Notes under the pieces: generated by a model
Database searches by the model: none
What the model saw: the letters and a program-made list of their open reading frames with translations, nothing else
What the model was told of the DNA's origin: nothing
Shown here: positions 7,452-15,365 of the stretch, piece after piece
How positions within the stretch are numbered: position 1 is the stretch's first letter
Layout of the letters: each line of letters opens with the position of its first letter
Source of the DNA: Bordetella sp. LUAb4
GTDB taxonomy: Bacteria > Pseudomonadota > Gammaproteobacteria > Burkholderiales > Burkholderiaceae_B
NCBI RefSeq assembly: GCF_021325795.1
Contig: NZ_JAHPZX010000002.1
Coordinates: forward strand, 1,302,001 to 1,366,000
Direction of reading: 5' to 3'
DNA length: 64,000 nucleotides
Made by a program: the position numbers and the translations under genes

Positions 7452-8459
7452 TCAAACACTGGGTAGAGGTTCGATCGTCTCTTGCGCCGCCTCCCAATTC
7501 GAACGCGAGCGGGATCGCGCAGGCAGAATTTCCGCCGATGGTCCCGAGACGGCCTCAGGTGCCCGGCGCACGTCGATGAAGACGACATGACCGCCACCCA
7601 TGACCGCGCCGCGCGCGCCATAGCGCAGTGAGACTCGATCCGACACCTTCACGGCATCCGCCGGAACGCCACGGCCAACCAGATACGCGCCAATCTCATG
7701 CGCGCGCGGCGCGCCCATCTCTTCGAACATGAACGCTTGGGAGTTGATCTCCACGCGCGTCATCTTGCACGCGCGGATGCTCCTGGCCAGATCATCCAGC
7801 GTGCGCAGAAGAGCCGCGGGATAGTTTTGCCGCGACAAGGGGACGTCCTCCAAACGCATGGTGAACGGCGGCGCCTTGCCGTTCCAGCGGCGATCCGCAT
7901 CGCAGCTCGCATAAGTAAGAGACATCGCGACACCTTGCCGCAAACCCAGTCTCAGGCCGCGCTCGCCCAGCTTTCTCACTCGCTGGACCTGGACATTTAC
8001 CTGCGCGCTGTCGATACCGGCGGTGAGCAGATACTCACGTATCGCTTGGACACCAGCCTGGGCCTTGACCTGATCGGCGTCCAACAGGAAAAAACCCGTC
8101 AGGTCGACGCGGTCCACCACCTTGCTTCTGCACCGGACCACGATGGCGTCCAACTGGTTCCGCAGGTCTACCTCGAACTGCGCGACTTTCCCGGGAACGC
8201 CCAGGACCTCAACGGACTCCTTCAAGCTCTCCGGACTTGTTGCGGGCGCCGCGGTGGGCGCGCCTGGGCCAGTGTCCTCTACGTTGATGAGTTCCGGGCG
8301 GAACTCAGCGTTGTCCGCCTTCGCGGCAGGCTCCTGGATCCACGTCTCGGCCAGGCGCTTCACGCAGCTGGGAAGCAGATCGGTGGGCGCGGTGAGGATG
8401 GTGTGGTTATAGACATAGCATCCCGGTAAACCGGAATCGCAGGTTGCTCGGGTATTCAT
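7452..8459 (-). CDS. Hypothetical protein with two degenerate OmpA-like modules
   Basis: Unnamed 335-residue protein. Two segments, about 88-180 and 214-297, each show the beta-alpha-beta pattern of OmpA-like peptidoglycan-binding domains: VKAQAGVQAIREYLLTAGID then SAQVNVQV, and GAPRAHEIGAYLVGRGVP then ADAVKVSDRVS. The peptidoglycan-binding Asp is not evident, and the conserved Arg survives only in the second copy (PRAHEIG). There is no clear signal peptide (MNTRATCDSGLPGCYV), which is odd for an OmpA-like protein. Its ATG overlaps the stop of the upstream 661-residue gene (ATGA), so the two are translationally coupled and probably work together. Function unknown. Confidence 0.7.
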   Translation of the reverse strand: MNTRATCDSGLPGCYVYNHTILTAPTDLLPSCVKRLAETWIQEPAAKADNAEFRPELINVEDTGPGAPTAAPATSPESLKESVEVLGVPGKVAQFEVDLRNQLDAIVVRCRSKVVDRVDLTGFFLLDADQVKAQAGVQAIREYLLTAGIDSAQVNVQVQRVRKLGERGLRLGLRQGVAMSLTYASCDADRRWNGKAPPFTMRLEDVPLSRQNYPAALLRTLDDLARSIRACKMTRVEINSQAFMFEEMGAPRAHEIGAYLVGRGVPADAVKVSDRVSLRYGARGAVMGGGHVVFIDVRRAPEAVSGPSAEILPARSRSRSNWEAAQETIEPLPSV

Positions 8460-10441
8460 ACTTCATCCAAATAGCCAGTATTCACCTGACTGCTCCGGGG
8501 CAAGTAGTGGATCAGATAGCCGTTGACGGCCTGTCCGCTGTCTTCAGGATTGCCGACGCTTGCCGTCTCCGCGGCGGCGACGTCGACCATGGATTGCCTG
8601 CGCAGTACCGGCCGGTCGGATGGCAAGGCGTCTTGCGCAGGCGGATAGGATGGCTGAATCGCGGCGTCCAGCTGCATGCCGGACCCGGCTATGGGTTGCG
8701 GCAGGCCGGCGGATATCGGCGCCTCTTCTTCGTCTTGCGGGACGCTGCGCGCGGGCACGGAGGCGGGGTCGCGGATCTCGTCGGATCGAGCCTGCCAGGA
8801 CGGGGGCAGGAATGAAAACTCGGCGAGAGGCGGCAGGCTTCCTACACGGTCATGGTTCTTCAGGAACTCGACGCCTTGATCCCGCTGCATGTCCTGCAAC
8901 TCCATCGCCAGAAGACAGGCACGATTGCGCTGCAACGGTGACGCGTGGCGGTCATCAGGAACCACCAACCAATCCAGCTCGCCTGCTTCGCTTTCCATCA
9001 AATAAGCCAGATAGCCCGCCCCCTTGTGATCAGGAACGTTATTGCTCATGACTTCAATCTCCGCGCTGGTGGCTGCGGGTGCGGCTGCGGGTGCGGACGG
9101 TCTGCGCGGCGCGGGCTGGCTGGATAGCGACTCGACCTCCCCGGGGGAGTGGCGCCGTAACAGCAGGTCGTCGTGCCGCAACGGTACGTCGGCGAGATGC
9201 CGGCCAACGTCGTCATGGTTTTCCATGCTTTCCGTCTGCACGCCGGCACCCGCGGCCAGGGACGGCCTGCGCGACACGGGCGCGCTGGATTGCGGCGCAT
9301 CGGACTCGGGCGGGTAGTATCGCTGGACGACGTCGGCCAAGCCGCGGCCGTACACGGCTTCCAACTGTGCACGCATTCGCATGTTCTTCGTCTGCGCGCT
9401 GACGACGGAAACCGTGGATTGCCGGCGGGATAAGGCCACGGCGGCTTGCGCTGCGTCCGATGGGGGTAGCTCCGAAGTCGGCGCGCAGCACCGCTGGATC
9501 ACGTCGGCCAAGGCCAAGCTGGACACGGCCAGGCATTGCCCGGTCGATGGGTCCATGATGGTGACCCCATTGGCCCCAAGCTCATGCCCGATACCGTCCA
9601 GGGAAATCATCAGCGCCTTCTGCTCGCCTTGCAGGACGATGCTGGCGTGTTCGTAGAGCTTCTTGAGGATTTCGTCGACCTGGACCTGCCAGGACGCGGA
9701 CGGCAATGAATCCGCGGGGAGCGGTTGCATTCCCCCCATGCGGTCATATTTTTTCAGATACTCAATCCCTTGATCCCGGCGCTTGCCCTGCAACACCAAC
9801 ATCAGTTGGCACAGATTATTGGGCGTCAGGGGGCGTCCATGGCTGTCATTCTCGACCAGCAACCAATCCTGATAACCGCGCTCGCTCCCCATCGAATAGG
9901 CCAGGTAGCCCGCCCCCTTGTAATCGGGAGCGTAGTCGCCGTCCAGCACCGAATAACACACCACTTCGTCAGGGCCTGCGGGGCTGTTCAGCAGTGAGGC
10001 GGCATCCATCGCACTATCTATGGAACTACGACGCTGCCATCTGGCCGCGTCGATTTCCCGCAGGCGCAACAGGACGGGGTCATTGTCGGGGCACTCCAGA
10101 GGGGCATTGGCGTAGTAGTACGTCGACCATCTGCGCTCGCCTCTCAGCAGGACCGCGGTGGCGGCGTCGCAGTACTTGGCTGCTTCGTGCGCGGGGTGTA
10201 CTACCGCACGCGGGGTGCCGGCCTTGGAAAAGTTGATGGGAAACCGCAGTTCGGCTGCAAGGTCGCTGTCCACCGAGGTACTGCTGGCGCTGCAGTCGCT
10301 GCCCGTGGCTGAGTAGATGCAGCCCGCATTACCGCCCCTGGACGAACTCCGGTCGGCGACCCGAGCCATGTAAGCGGCGTCGCCAGCGTTGCTTCCAGAA
10401 GGCGATCGCTGGCCGGAGACGCAGGAACCGGCGTTACCCAT
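8456..10441 (-). CDS. Repeat-containing effector-like protein with N-myristoylation-like start
   Basis: Unrecognised 661-residue protein. It begins MGNAGSC, matching the eukaryotic N-myristoylation pattern (Gly2, Ser6) with a palmitoylatable Cys7, as in several plant-pathogen type III effectors. Residues 172-260 and 471-556 are an internal duplication (KGAGYLAY ... RDQG(I/V)E(Y/F)LK ... DR(M/V)G). A segment IGHELG...IMDPSTG (285-301), resembling the His/Asp part of papain-like effectors, follows only the first copy. Four Pro/Ser-rich repeats (311-351, 368-403, 416-458, 591-626) carry RR(Q/P)S; six RRxS sites occur overall. No secretion system lies in the window. It is first in a two-gene unit. 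The effector role is inference. Confidence 0.7.
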   Translation of the reverse strand: MGNAGSCVSGQRSPSGSNAGDAAYMARVADRSSSRGGNAGCIYSATGSDCSASSTSVDSDLAAELRFPINFSKAGTPRAVVHPAHEAAKYCDAATAVLLRGERRWSTYYYANAPLECPDNDPVLLRLREIDAARWQRRSSIDSAMDAASLLNSPAGPDEVVCYSVLDGDYAPDYKGAGYLAYSMGSERGYQDWLLVENDSHGRPLTPNNLCQLMLVLQGKRRDQGIEYLKKYDRMGGMQPLPADSLPSASWQVQVDEILKKLYEHASIVLQGEQKALMISLDGIGHELGANGVTIMDPSTGQCLAVSSLALADVIQRCCAPTSELPPSDAAQAAVALSRRQSTVSVVSAQTKNMRMRAQLEAVYGRGLADVVQRYYPPESDAPQSSAPVSRRPSLAAGAGVQTESMENHDDVGRHLADVPLRHDDLLLRRHSPGEVESLSSQPAPRRPSAPAAAPAATSAEIEVMSNNVPDHKGAGYLAYLMESEAGELDWLVVPDDRHASPLQRNRACLLAMELQDMQRDQGVEFLKNHDRVGSLPPLAEFSFLPPSWQARSDEIRDPASVPARSVPQDEEEAPISAGLPQPIAGSGMQLDAAIQPSYPPAQDALPSDRPVLRRQSMVDVAAAETASVGNPEDSGQAVNGYLIHYLPRSSQVNTGYLDEV

Positions 10442-10539
10442 GGCCGGTTCCCGCCGCGGCCGTGCCCCGCGAACATCTCAAGCATGGATTTATAAAGAAT
10501 TCCACCAGACTCCCCCGACCGCGATAGCAAAAGATCTGT

Positions 10540-10568
10540 GTCGGTAGCGGATTTTTCCTCAAGGTTCC
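10540..10568 (-). promoter_or_regulatory. Possible ECF-type promoter upstream of the effector-like gene
   Basis: On the minus strand GGGAACCTTG (GGAACC at 10568-10563) resembles the -35 element of ECF sigma factors, including HrpL-type ones that control type III secretion genes. The expected HrpL-type -10 partner (CCACNNA after 15-16 bases) is not present; the nearest match is CCGACAC after 18 bases. The gene start is about 120 bp downstream. Weak evidence. Confidence 0.25.
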
Positions 10569-10588
10569 CTTTTGTTGCGAATCAGGGC

Positions 10589-10613
10589 AAAAAAACGCGC
10601 CCCGTAGGACGCG
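10589..10613 (-). terminator. Rho-independent terminator for the lyase operon
   Basis: On the minus strand GCGTCC-TACG-GGGCGC (one G-U pair) is followed by a run of seven T. It lies about 130 bp after the stop of the leftward lyase gene (10745) and separates that operon from the effector-like gene. Confidence 0.75.
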
Positions 10614-10744
10614 ATTTCACCGATGTGCCGGAGTACGCCGGCTTGGCGGCCGCAAGGCTGCTGGTCGCTCAGGCGCCGCCGCCGCTGCTCGCAGCCGGGA
10701 CGCTACTAATGGCCGAAGCGCTGCCTGCCCAGCCCACCCAACCC

Positions 10745-11608
10745 CTATTCGTATTGCTTACCGTTCTCCAGCAGCTCGGGCGTACCGATGAGAGCATTGA
10801 GCTGGTCGAAGTCCAGCATCTCCTCGCGCCAGGGCGCGGTGCTGCCATGCTCGCGCAGGCTGCCGTAGTAGCGCTGCAGCATGAAAGAAACCGCACGTGC
10901 GGTGCCGCCCGGGAAGATGACGATGGAAAAGCCCTTGGCGCCCAGTTCCTGCGCGCTCTTGACCGGCGTCAGGCCCCCTTCGACCATATTGGCCAACAAA
11001 GGCACCTTGCGTTTGAAACGGCTGCACGCGGCTTCCATCTGTTCATCGGTGCGCAGGGCCTCGACAAAGACGGCATCCACGCCGCACTCCCGATACTGTT
11101 CCGCCCGGTCCAGGGCCGCCTCCAGTCCTTCCACGGCCACCGCGTCGGTGCGCGCCAGGATCAGCGTATCGGGGCTATGACGCGCATCCAGGGCCGCGCG
11201 CAGCTTGCCGCACATCTCGCGCACCGGCACCACGCTCTTACCCGCCAGATGGCCGCAGCGCTTGGGAAAGCCCTGGTCTTCCAGCTGGATCATGGCCGCG
11301 CCGGCCCGCTCGAAGCCACGCACGGTACGCTGCGTGTTCAGCGCATTGCCGAAACCGGTGTCGCCATCGACGATGACGGGAACCTGGACGCGCTCGGTGA
11401 TGCGCGCCAGCGTCTGCTCGACTTCGCTATAGGTCGTCAGGCCAACGTCGGACCGGCCCAGACGGGTATAGGCAATGGAAGCGCCCGACAGATACAGGGC
11501 ATCGAAACCGGCCTGCTCGGCGATCAGAGCGGAAAAGGCATCGTAGATGCCTGGAGCCAGGACGCACTGGCCACTGGTGATTTTCTGTTTGAGGGTATTC
11601 GGCATCAT
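10745..11608 (-). CDS. Isocitrate lyase/PEP mutase superfamily C-C lyase
   Basis: About 287 residues, the size of the methylisocitrate/dimethylmalate lyase group. Family motifs are visible: APGIYDAFSA near the start, VPVIVDGDTGFGNALN (metal/substrate loop), the catalytic-loop signature KRCGH and LILARTDA. These enzymes cleave 2-hydroxy-carboxylates to pyruvate or glyoxylate plus a second acid. Its ATG overlaps the stop of the small-subunit gene (ATGA; a second ATG at 11605 has better spacing to AGG). The neighbouring aconitase-type hydratase pair suggests a hydrate-then-cleave pathway, as in dimethylmaleate hydratase plus 2,3-dimethylmalate lyase. The substrate is inferred, not shown. Confidence 0.8.
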   Translation of the reverse strand: MMPNTLKQKITSGQCVLAPGIYDAFSALIAEQAGFDALYLSGASIAYTRLGRSDVGLTTYSEVEQTLARITERVQVPVIVDGDTGFGNALNTQRTVRGFERAGAAMIQLEDQGFPKRCGHLAGKSVVPVREMCGKLRAALDARHSPDTLILARTDAVAVEGLEAALDRAEQYRECGVDAVFVEALRTDEQMEAACSRFKRKVPLLANMVEGGLTPVKSAQELGAKGFSIVIFPGGTARAVSFMLQRYYGSLREHGSTAPWREEMLDFDQLNALIGTPELLENGKQYE

Positions 11609-12147
11609 GACCTCGTATCGTGTCGGATGGAAAACATCGGATTGGCTTTCAGGCTGCCGTCGGCGAGACGGCGCTTGAGCTGGGGCAGCAGCCCGCCGGC
11701 CTGCACCATGTCGCGCAGGAAATCGGGAATGGCCGCGCAAGGCAGGACCCCACCGTCGGCGCGCAGCACCCGCCCTCCTTCCAGGTCCAGCGCGATGTGC
11801 TCGCCTTCCGCCAGCGTCTCCGCTTGCGGGCAGGTCAACAGCATCAGGCCGACATTGAAGGCATTGCGGAAATACAGGCCGCTGTAGCTGGGCGCGATCA
11901 CCGCGCTGATGCCCAAGGTCACCAGCGCGGCCGCCGCCTGCTCGCGCGAGGAGCCGATGCCGAAGCCCGGCCCGGCCACCAGCACATCGCCCGGCCGCAC
12001 CTGCCCGGCGAACTCGGGCCGCACGCGCTCGAGGCAATGCTTGGCGATTTCCTCGATGCTGAATTTCATGTAGGCGCCAGGCGCCAGTTGATCGGTATCG
12101 ACGTCGGCGCCCAAGCGCCATACGCGGTGTGGATAGGTGCCATTCAT
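11605..12147 (-). CDS. Aconitase-type hydro-lyase, small (swivel) subunit (LeuD/DmdB-like)
   Basis: A 180-residue small subunit of the isopropylmalate isomerase type. Motifs: WRLGADVDTDQLAPGAYM at the start (the D(V/I)(D/N)TDQ(I/L) signature), GPGFGIGSSREQA (substrate-binding SSRE) and an IAPSYSGLYFRNAFNVG tail. It is shorter than proteobacterial LeuD (about 215) and closer to the archaeal/dimethylmaleate hydratase size class. The start at 12147 has AGGAGG 8 bases upstream. It lies 14 bp after the large-subunit gene and overlaps the lyase gene. It probably forms a heterodimer with the large subunit. Confidence 0.85.
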   Translation of the reverse strand: MNGTYPHRVWRLGADVDTDQLAPGAYMKFSIEEIAKHCLERVRPEFAGQVRPGDVLVAGPGFGIGSSREQAAAALVTLGISAVIAPSYSGLYFRNAFNVGLMLLTCPQAETLAEGEHIALDLEGGRVLRADGGVLPCAAIPDFLRDMVQAGGLLPQLKRRLADGSLKANPMFSIRHDTRS

Positions 12148-12161
12148 CGCGTGCCCTCCTC

Positions 12162-13433
12162 TCAGGCCAGCATGTCGCGCGGATCCGCCAGGCGGCCGGC
12201 GACGGCGGCCGCGGCCACCGTGTAGGGTGAAGCCAGATACACCTGCGCCGTGCGCGCGCCCATGCGGCCCTGGAAATTGCGTGCGGTGGAAGCCACCACA
12301 TTGGCCCCTTCCGGAATGGAGCCGCCGTAGCCCGAACAGGCGCCGCAGGAATTGGGCAACAGTTGCGCACCGGCCTGCATCAGGATTTCCATGGTGCCCT
12401 CTTGCGCCGCCTTCTGCTGCGCTTGCGCGCTGGCGGGCGCCACCATGAGCGTCACGCCAGCCGCCACGTGGCGGCCCTTGAGCACCTGCGCGGCAGCGCG
12501 CAGATCTTCCAGCTTGGCCCCCGTACAGGCGCCGATATAAGCCACCTGCATGGGTACCGGCTCGTAATCGCCGATCGGCCGCGAATTGGCCGGACTGTGT
12601 GGCGCCGCCACATGGGGCGCCAGGGTGGCGGCGTCGAAGTCGTAGCGCTCCGCCGCCGCATCCGGATCGGACTGCCAATGGGCGATATCCAAGCCGGCGG
12701 CATCCGCCACGCCAGCTTGCGTCAGGTAAGCCACCGTCTTCTCATCGGGCGCCACCAGGCCCACCTGGGAGCCGATTTCCGCGGACATGTTCGACAGCGT
12801 CATGCGTTCCTGCATCGACAGGGCGCGCACGGCGTCGCCGCAGAATTCCACGGCCTGATAATTGCCGCCGTTCATGCCGAAGCGGCCGATCATGTGCAGC
12901 ATCATGTCCTTGGCGGTCACGCCCGGCGTCAAGGCATTGTCCCAGCGCATCATCAAGGTGCGCGGCACCTGCACCCAGATTTCACCGGTGGCGACCACAC
13001 CCAGCATTTCAGTGCTGCCGACGCCGAACATATAGGCACCAAACGCGCCGCCCGTGGGTGAATGCGAGTCGCCTCCCACGCACAGCATGCCCGGCCGGAT
13101 ATGGCCATGCTCGGGCACCACCACGTGGCAGATGCCGATACTGTCGTAGACATGCGGCAGGGATTGTTCGACCGCCCATTCGCGGGCGATGCGCACGATA
13201 CGGCGCGACTCGTCGTCGGCCTCGGGCACGTAGTGGTCCATGACCAGGACCACCTTCTCGCGATCCCAGATCCCCGTGCCCAATGCTTCGAGCATGGGCT
13301 TGAGGCGGCGGGGACCGCTGGAGTCATGAAACATCGCCAGATCGACGCGGCAGGTCAGGATGTCGCCCGGAACGACGGCGTCGCGGCCGCTGGCGGCCGC
13401 CAACAGTTTCTGGGCCAGAGTCTGTGCAGGCAT
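12162..13433 (-). CDS. Aconitase-type hydro-lyase, large subunit (LeuC/DmdA-like)
   Basis: A 423-residue [4Fe-4S] large subunit. Motifs: DLAMFHDSSGP near the start, CVGGDSHSPTGGAFGAYMFG (first cluster Cys region), VAYIGACTGAKLEDL and PNSCGACSGYGG, giving the two further cluster cysteines. Length and motif style fit the archaeal-type LeuC/homoaconitase/dimethylmaleate hydratase branch rather than the roughly 470-residue biosynthetic LeuC. Start ATG 13433 is behind GAGAGG. The genetic setting (Bug receptor, GntR, lyase) points to catabolism rather than leucine synthesis. The true substrate is unknown. Confidence 0.85.
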   Translation of the reverse strand: MPAQTLAQKLLAAASGRDAVVPGDILTCRVDLAMFHDSSGPRRLKPMLEALGTGIWDREKVVLVMDHYVPEADDESRRIVRIAREWAVEQSLPHVYDSIGICHVVVPEHGHIRPGMLCVGGDSHSPTGGAFGAYMFGVGSTEMLGVVATGEIWVQVPRTLMMRWDNALTPGVTAKDMMLHMIGRFGMNGGNYQAVEFCGDAVRALSMQERMTLSNMSAEIGSQVGLVAPDEKTVAYLTQAGVADAAGLDIAHWQSDPDAAAERYDFDAATLAPHVAAPHSPANSRPIGDYEPVPMQVAYIGACTGAKLEDLRAAAQVLKGRHVAAGVTLMVAPASAQAQQKAAQEGTMEILMQAGAQLLPNSCGACSGYGGSIPEGANVVASTARNFQGRMGARTAQVYLASPYTVAAAAVAGRLADPRDMLA

Positions 13434-13449
13434 GGTGAGCCTCTCGAAT

Positions 13450-14241
13450 TCAGTGACGCCTGGGCTTGGCGGGAGCCGCCGGCAGCCAGACGGGAGTGCC
13501 CGACGTTTCATGCGCCTGCATATCCAGGCGATATTCGAAACGATCGGGCCGGTAGCGGGCGTCCAGGTATTCAACCGGGCTGCCATTGATATCGCGCACC
13601 AGGCGGCGGATATTGAGCAGCGCGGACGCCACGGGAACTTGCAGGGCCTGCGCGCTGTCCGGATCGGCCATGACGGCGGTCACCGTCTGCTCCGCGCCCA
13701 TGACGCGTATGCCCAGGTCGCCGAAGATTTGCAGCAGCGGTTTACTGCCCAGCGCCTTGCGCGAGATCCGCTTGCCGATGGCATCCGGCACATAAGTGTG
13801 CAGATAGGAAAACACCGCGTCCTCATAGCTGCGCACGCGCACGGAATGATGTACCGGCGTGCCCACGGGCACTTCCAGACGGGCCGCCACCGCGGGAGAC
13901 GCCGGTTCAACCGTCAATTCCAACAACTTGACCTGGGTATGCATGCCCATGCGCGACAGATGCATCATCAAGGCGTCGACGCTGGCGCCCTGTTGCGGCG
14001 TGGCCATCTCGGCCGGCGCCTGCGCGAAGGTGCCGCGCCCTTGCCGCCGCGACACCAGCCCGTCCGCCGCCAGCGTATCCATGGCGCGCCGCACCGTCAG
14101 GCGCGATACGCCATAGGTCTGCGCCAACGCGTGTTCGCCGGGCAGCGCATCGTCGCCGAAGTCGCCGTCGAGCAGACGCTGGCGCAGCAGCAGATAGACC
14201 TTGTGATAGAGCGGAAGTGGACTGGCGCCGTCACCCATCAT
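13450..14241 (-). CDS. GntR family (HutC/UTRA-type) transcriptional regulator
   Basis: 263 residues. An N-terminal winged helix (about 10-75) has the HutC-type motif ALAQTYGVSRLTVRRAMDTL followed by the wing SRRQGRGTFA. The C-terminal UTRA ligand-binding domain (about 95-250) shows VPDAIGKRISRKAL and the late VEYLDARYRPDRFEY signature. It starts 2 bp after the Bug receptor gene ends and precedes the hydro-lyase genes. It is likely the local regulator of this unit, sensing a substrate or intermediate. An N-terminal MMGDGASPLPLYHKV is typical of the family. Confidence 0.9.
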   Translation of the reverse strand: MMGDGASPLPLYHKVYLLLRQRLLDGDFGDDALPGEHALAQTYGVSRLTVRRAMDTLAADGLVSRRQGRGTFAQAPAEMATPQQGASVDALMMHLSRMGMHTQVKLLELTVEPASPAVAARLEVPVGTPVHHSVRVRSYEDAVFSYLHTYVPDAIGKRISRKALGSKPLLQIFGDLGIRVMGAEQTVTAVMADPDSAQALQVPVASALLNIRRLVRDINGSPVEYLDARYRPDRFEYRLDMQAHETSGTPVWLPAAPAKPRRH

Positions 14242-14242
14242 C

Positions 14243-15214
14243 TTAGTCCGGTGTCGCGCCGGAGGCCTTGACCACTTCCGCGTAGCGGTCGATGTCCTTG
14301 CTGACGAACTCCTTCAGCGCTTCCGGCGTGCTGCTCACGGCCTGGGCCGATTCCTGTTCGAGCAGGCGCTGGAAGTCCGGATCGGCCACGGCCTTGCGCG
14401 CGGCGGCGTTCAGTTTTTCCAGCGTTTCCGGCGGCAGCTTGGCCGGGCCGAACATGGCGAACCAGGCGTTGGATTCGAAGCCGTTGATCGCGCTGCCGAT
14501 CGGCGGCACGTTGGGCAGCACGGCCAGCGGCTTACCGCTGGTCACGCCCAGCGCCTTCAAATTACCGGCCTTGATGTGTGGCAGCGCGTTGAGCGTGCTG
14601 GCGAACATCATGTCCACCTGGCCGCCGAGCAGGTCGGTGATGGCCGGCGTGGTGCCCTTGTAGGGCACGTTGATGATGTCCAGCCCGGCCATCAGCTTCA
14701 TGCGCTCACCGGCCATGTGCAGGGAAGAACCGATGCCGCCCAGCGCCATGGTGAACTTGCCGGGATGCGCCTTGGCCTGCTGGATCAGCCCGGCCATGTC
14801 GGTGGCGGGAAAGTCCTTGCGCACCACCAGCACGCTGGGTACGGTGGCCAGCATGCTGATCGGCGTGAAGTCCTTGCGCGGATCGAAGGGCAGGTTCTTG
14901 TAGAGGGTGGCGTTGATCGAGAAGCTGGTGAAGCTGACCAGCAGCGTGTTGCCGTCCGCGGCGGCCTTGGCGACGTAATCGGCGGCGATATTGCCGCCGG
15001 CACCCGGACGGTTTTCAATGATCACACTGCGGCCGAGTTCCTTGGCCATCTTGGCGCCGATACTGCGGGCGACCGTATCCGTGGTGCCTCCAGGCGGCGC
15101 GCCGACCACGAGCCGGATCGGCTGGCCTTGGGCCTGGACAGTGGACAGAGGGGAAAGCGTTGCCACTAAAGCCGTGGCGGCTGCGAGCATGAGGACACGG
15201 CGAGGGATGGCCAT
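14243..15214 (-). CDS. Bug/TctC-family tripartite tricarboxylate solute-binding protein
   Basis: 323 residues with an Ala/Leu-rich signal peptide cleaved about after AQA (residue 28-30). The mature part starts PIRLVVGAPPGGTTDTVAR, the Bug signature, with IIENRPGAGGNIAADYVAKA and GKFTMALGGIGSS further on. Bug receptors bind carboxylates in the periplasm and occur in large numbers in Bordetella and relatives. No membrane subunits (TctA/B) are adjacent, as is common. The start at 15214 has GGAGAC upstream. It is first in the five-gene unit, so it probably captures the substrate that the hydratase and lyase degrade. Confidence 0.9.
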   Translation of the reverse strand: MAIPRRVLMLAAATALVATLSPLSTVQAQGQPIRLVVGAPPGGTTDTVARSIGAKMAKELGRSVIIENRPGAGGNIAADYVAKAAADGNTLLVSFTSFSINATLYKNLPFDPRKDFTPISMLATVPSVLVVRKDFPATDMAGLIQQAKAHPGKFTMALGGIGSSLHMAGERMKLMAGLDIINVPYKGTTPAITDLLGGQVDMMFASTLNALPHIKAGNLKALGVTSGKPLAVLPNVPPIGSAINGFESNAWFAMFGPAKLPPETLEKLNAAARKAVADPDFQRLLEQESAQAVSSTPEALKEFVSKDIDRYAEVVKASGATPD

Positions 15215-15365
15215 GATGTCTCCTGTATAGTTGTATTGATAAGCATACAACTTGAGGCGCACCTGTACAAGCGGGGGTTTTCCGGACTGCCGCCTTACTG
15301 CGGATCACTTCGGACGGATGTTGCCGGATCCGCGGGATGCCGGCCTTCTTCAGCGCGGCGGCTTC

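Noticed and set aside
9500-9625. Assignment of the 661-residue protein to peptidase family C58 (YopT/AvrPphB)
   Set aside because: The His-to-Asp distance is 11 instead of about 15 and no typical GxC(x)GLS-like Cys segment is present. Resemblance is noted, not an assignment.
10540-10568. HrpL-type promoter for the effector-like gene
   Set aside because: GGAACC is present but the required CCACNNA partner at 15-16 bases is missing. Kept only as a weak ECF-like site.
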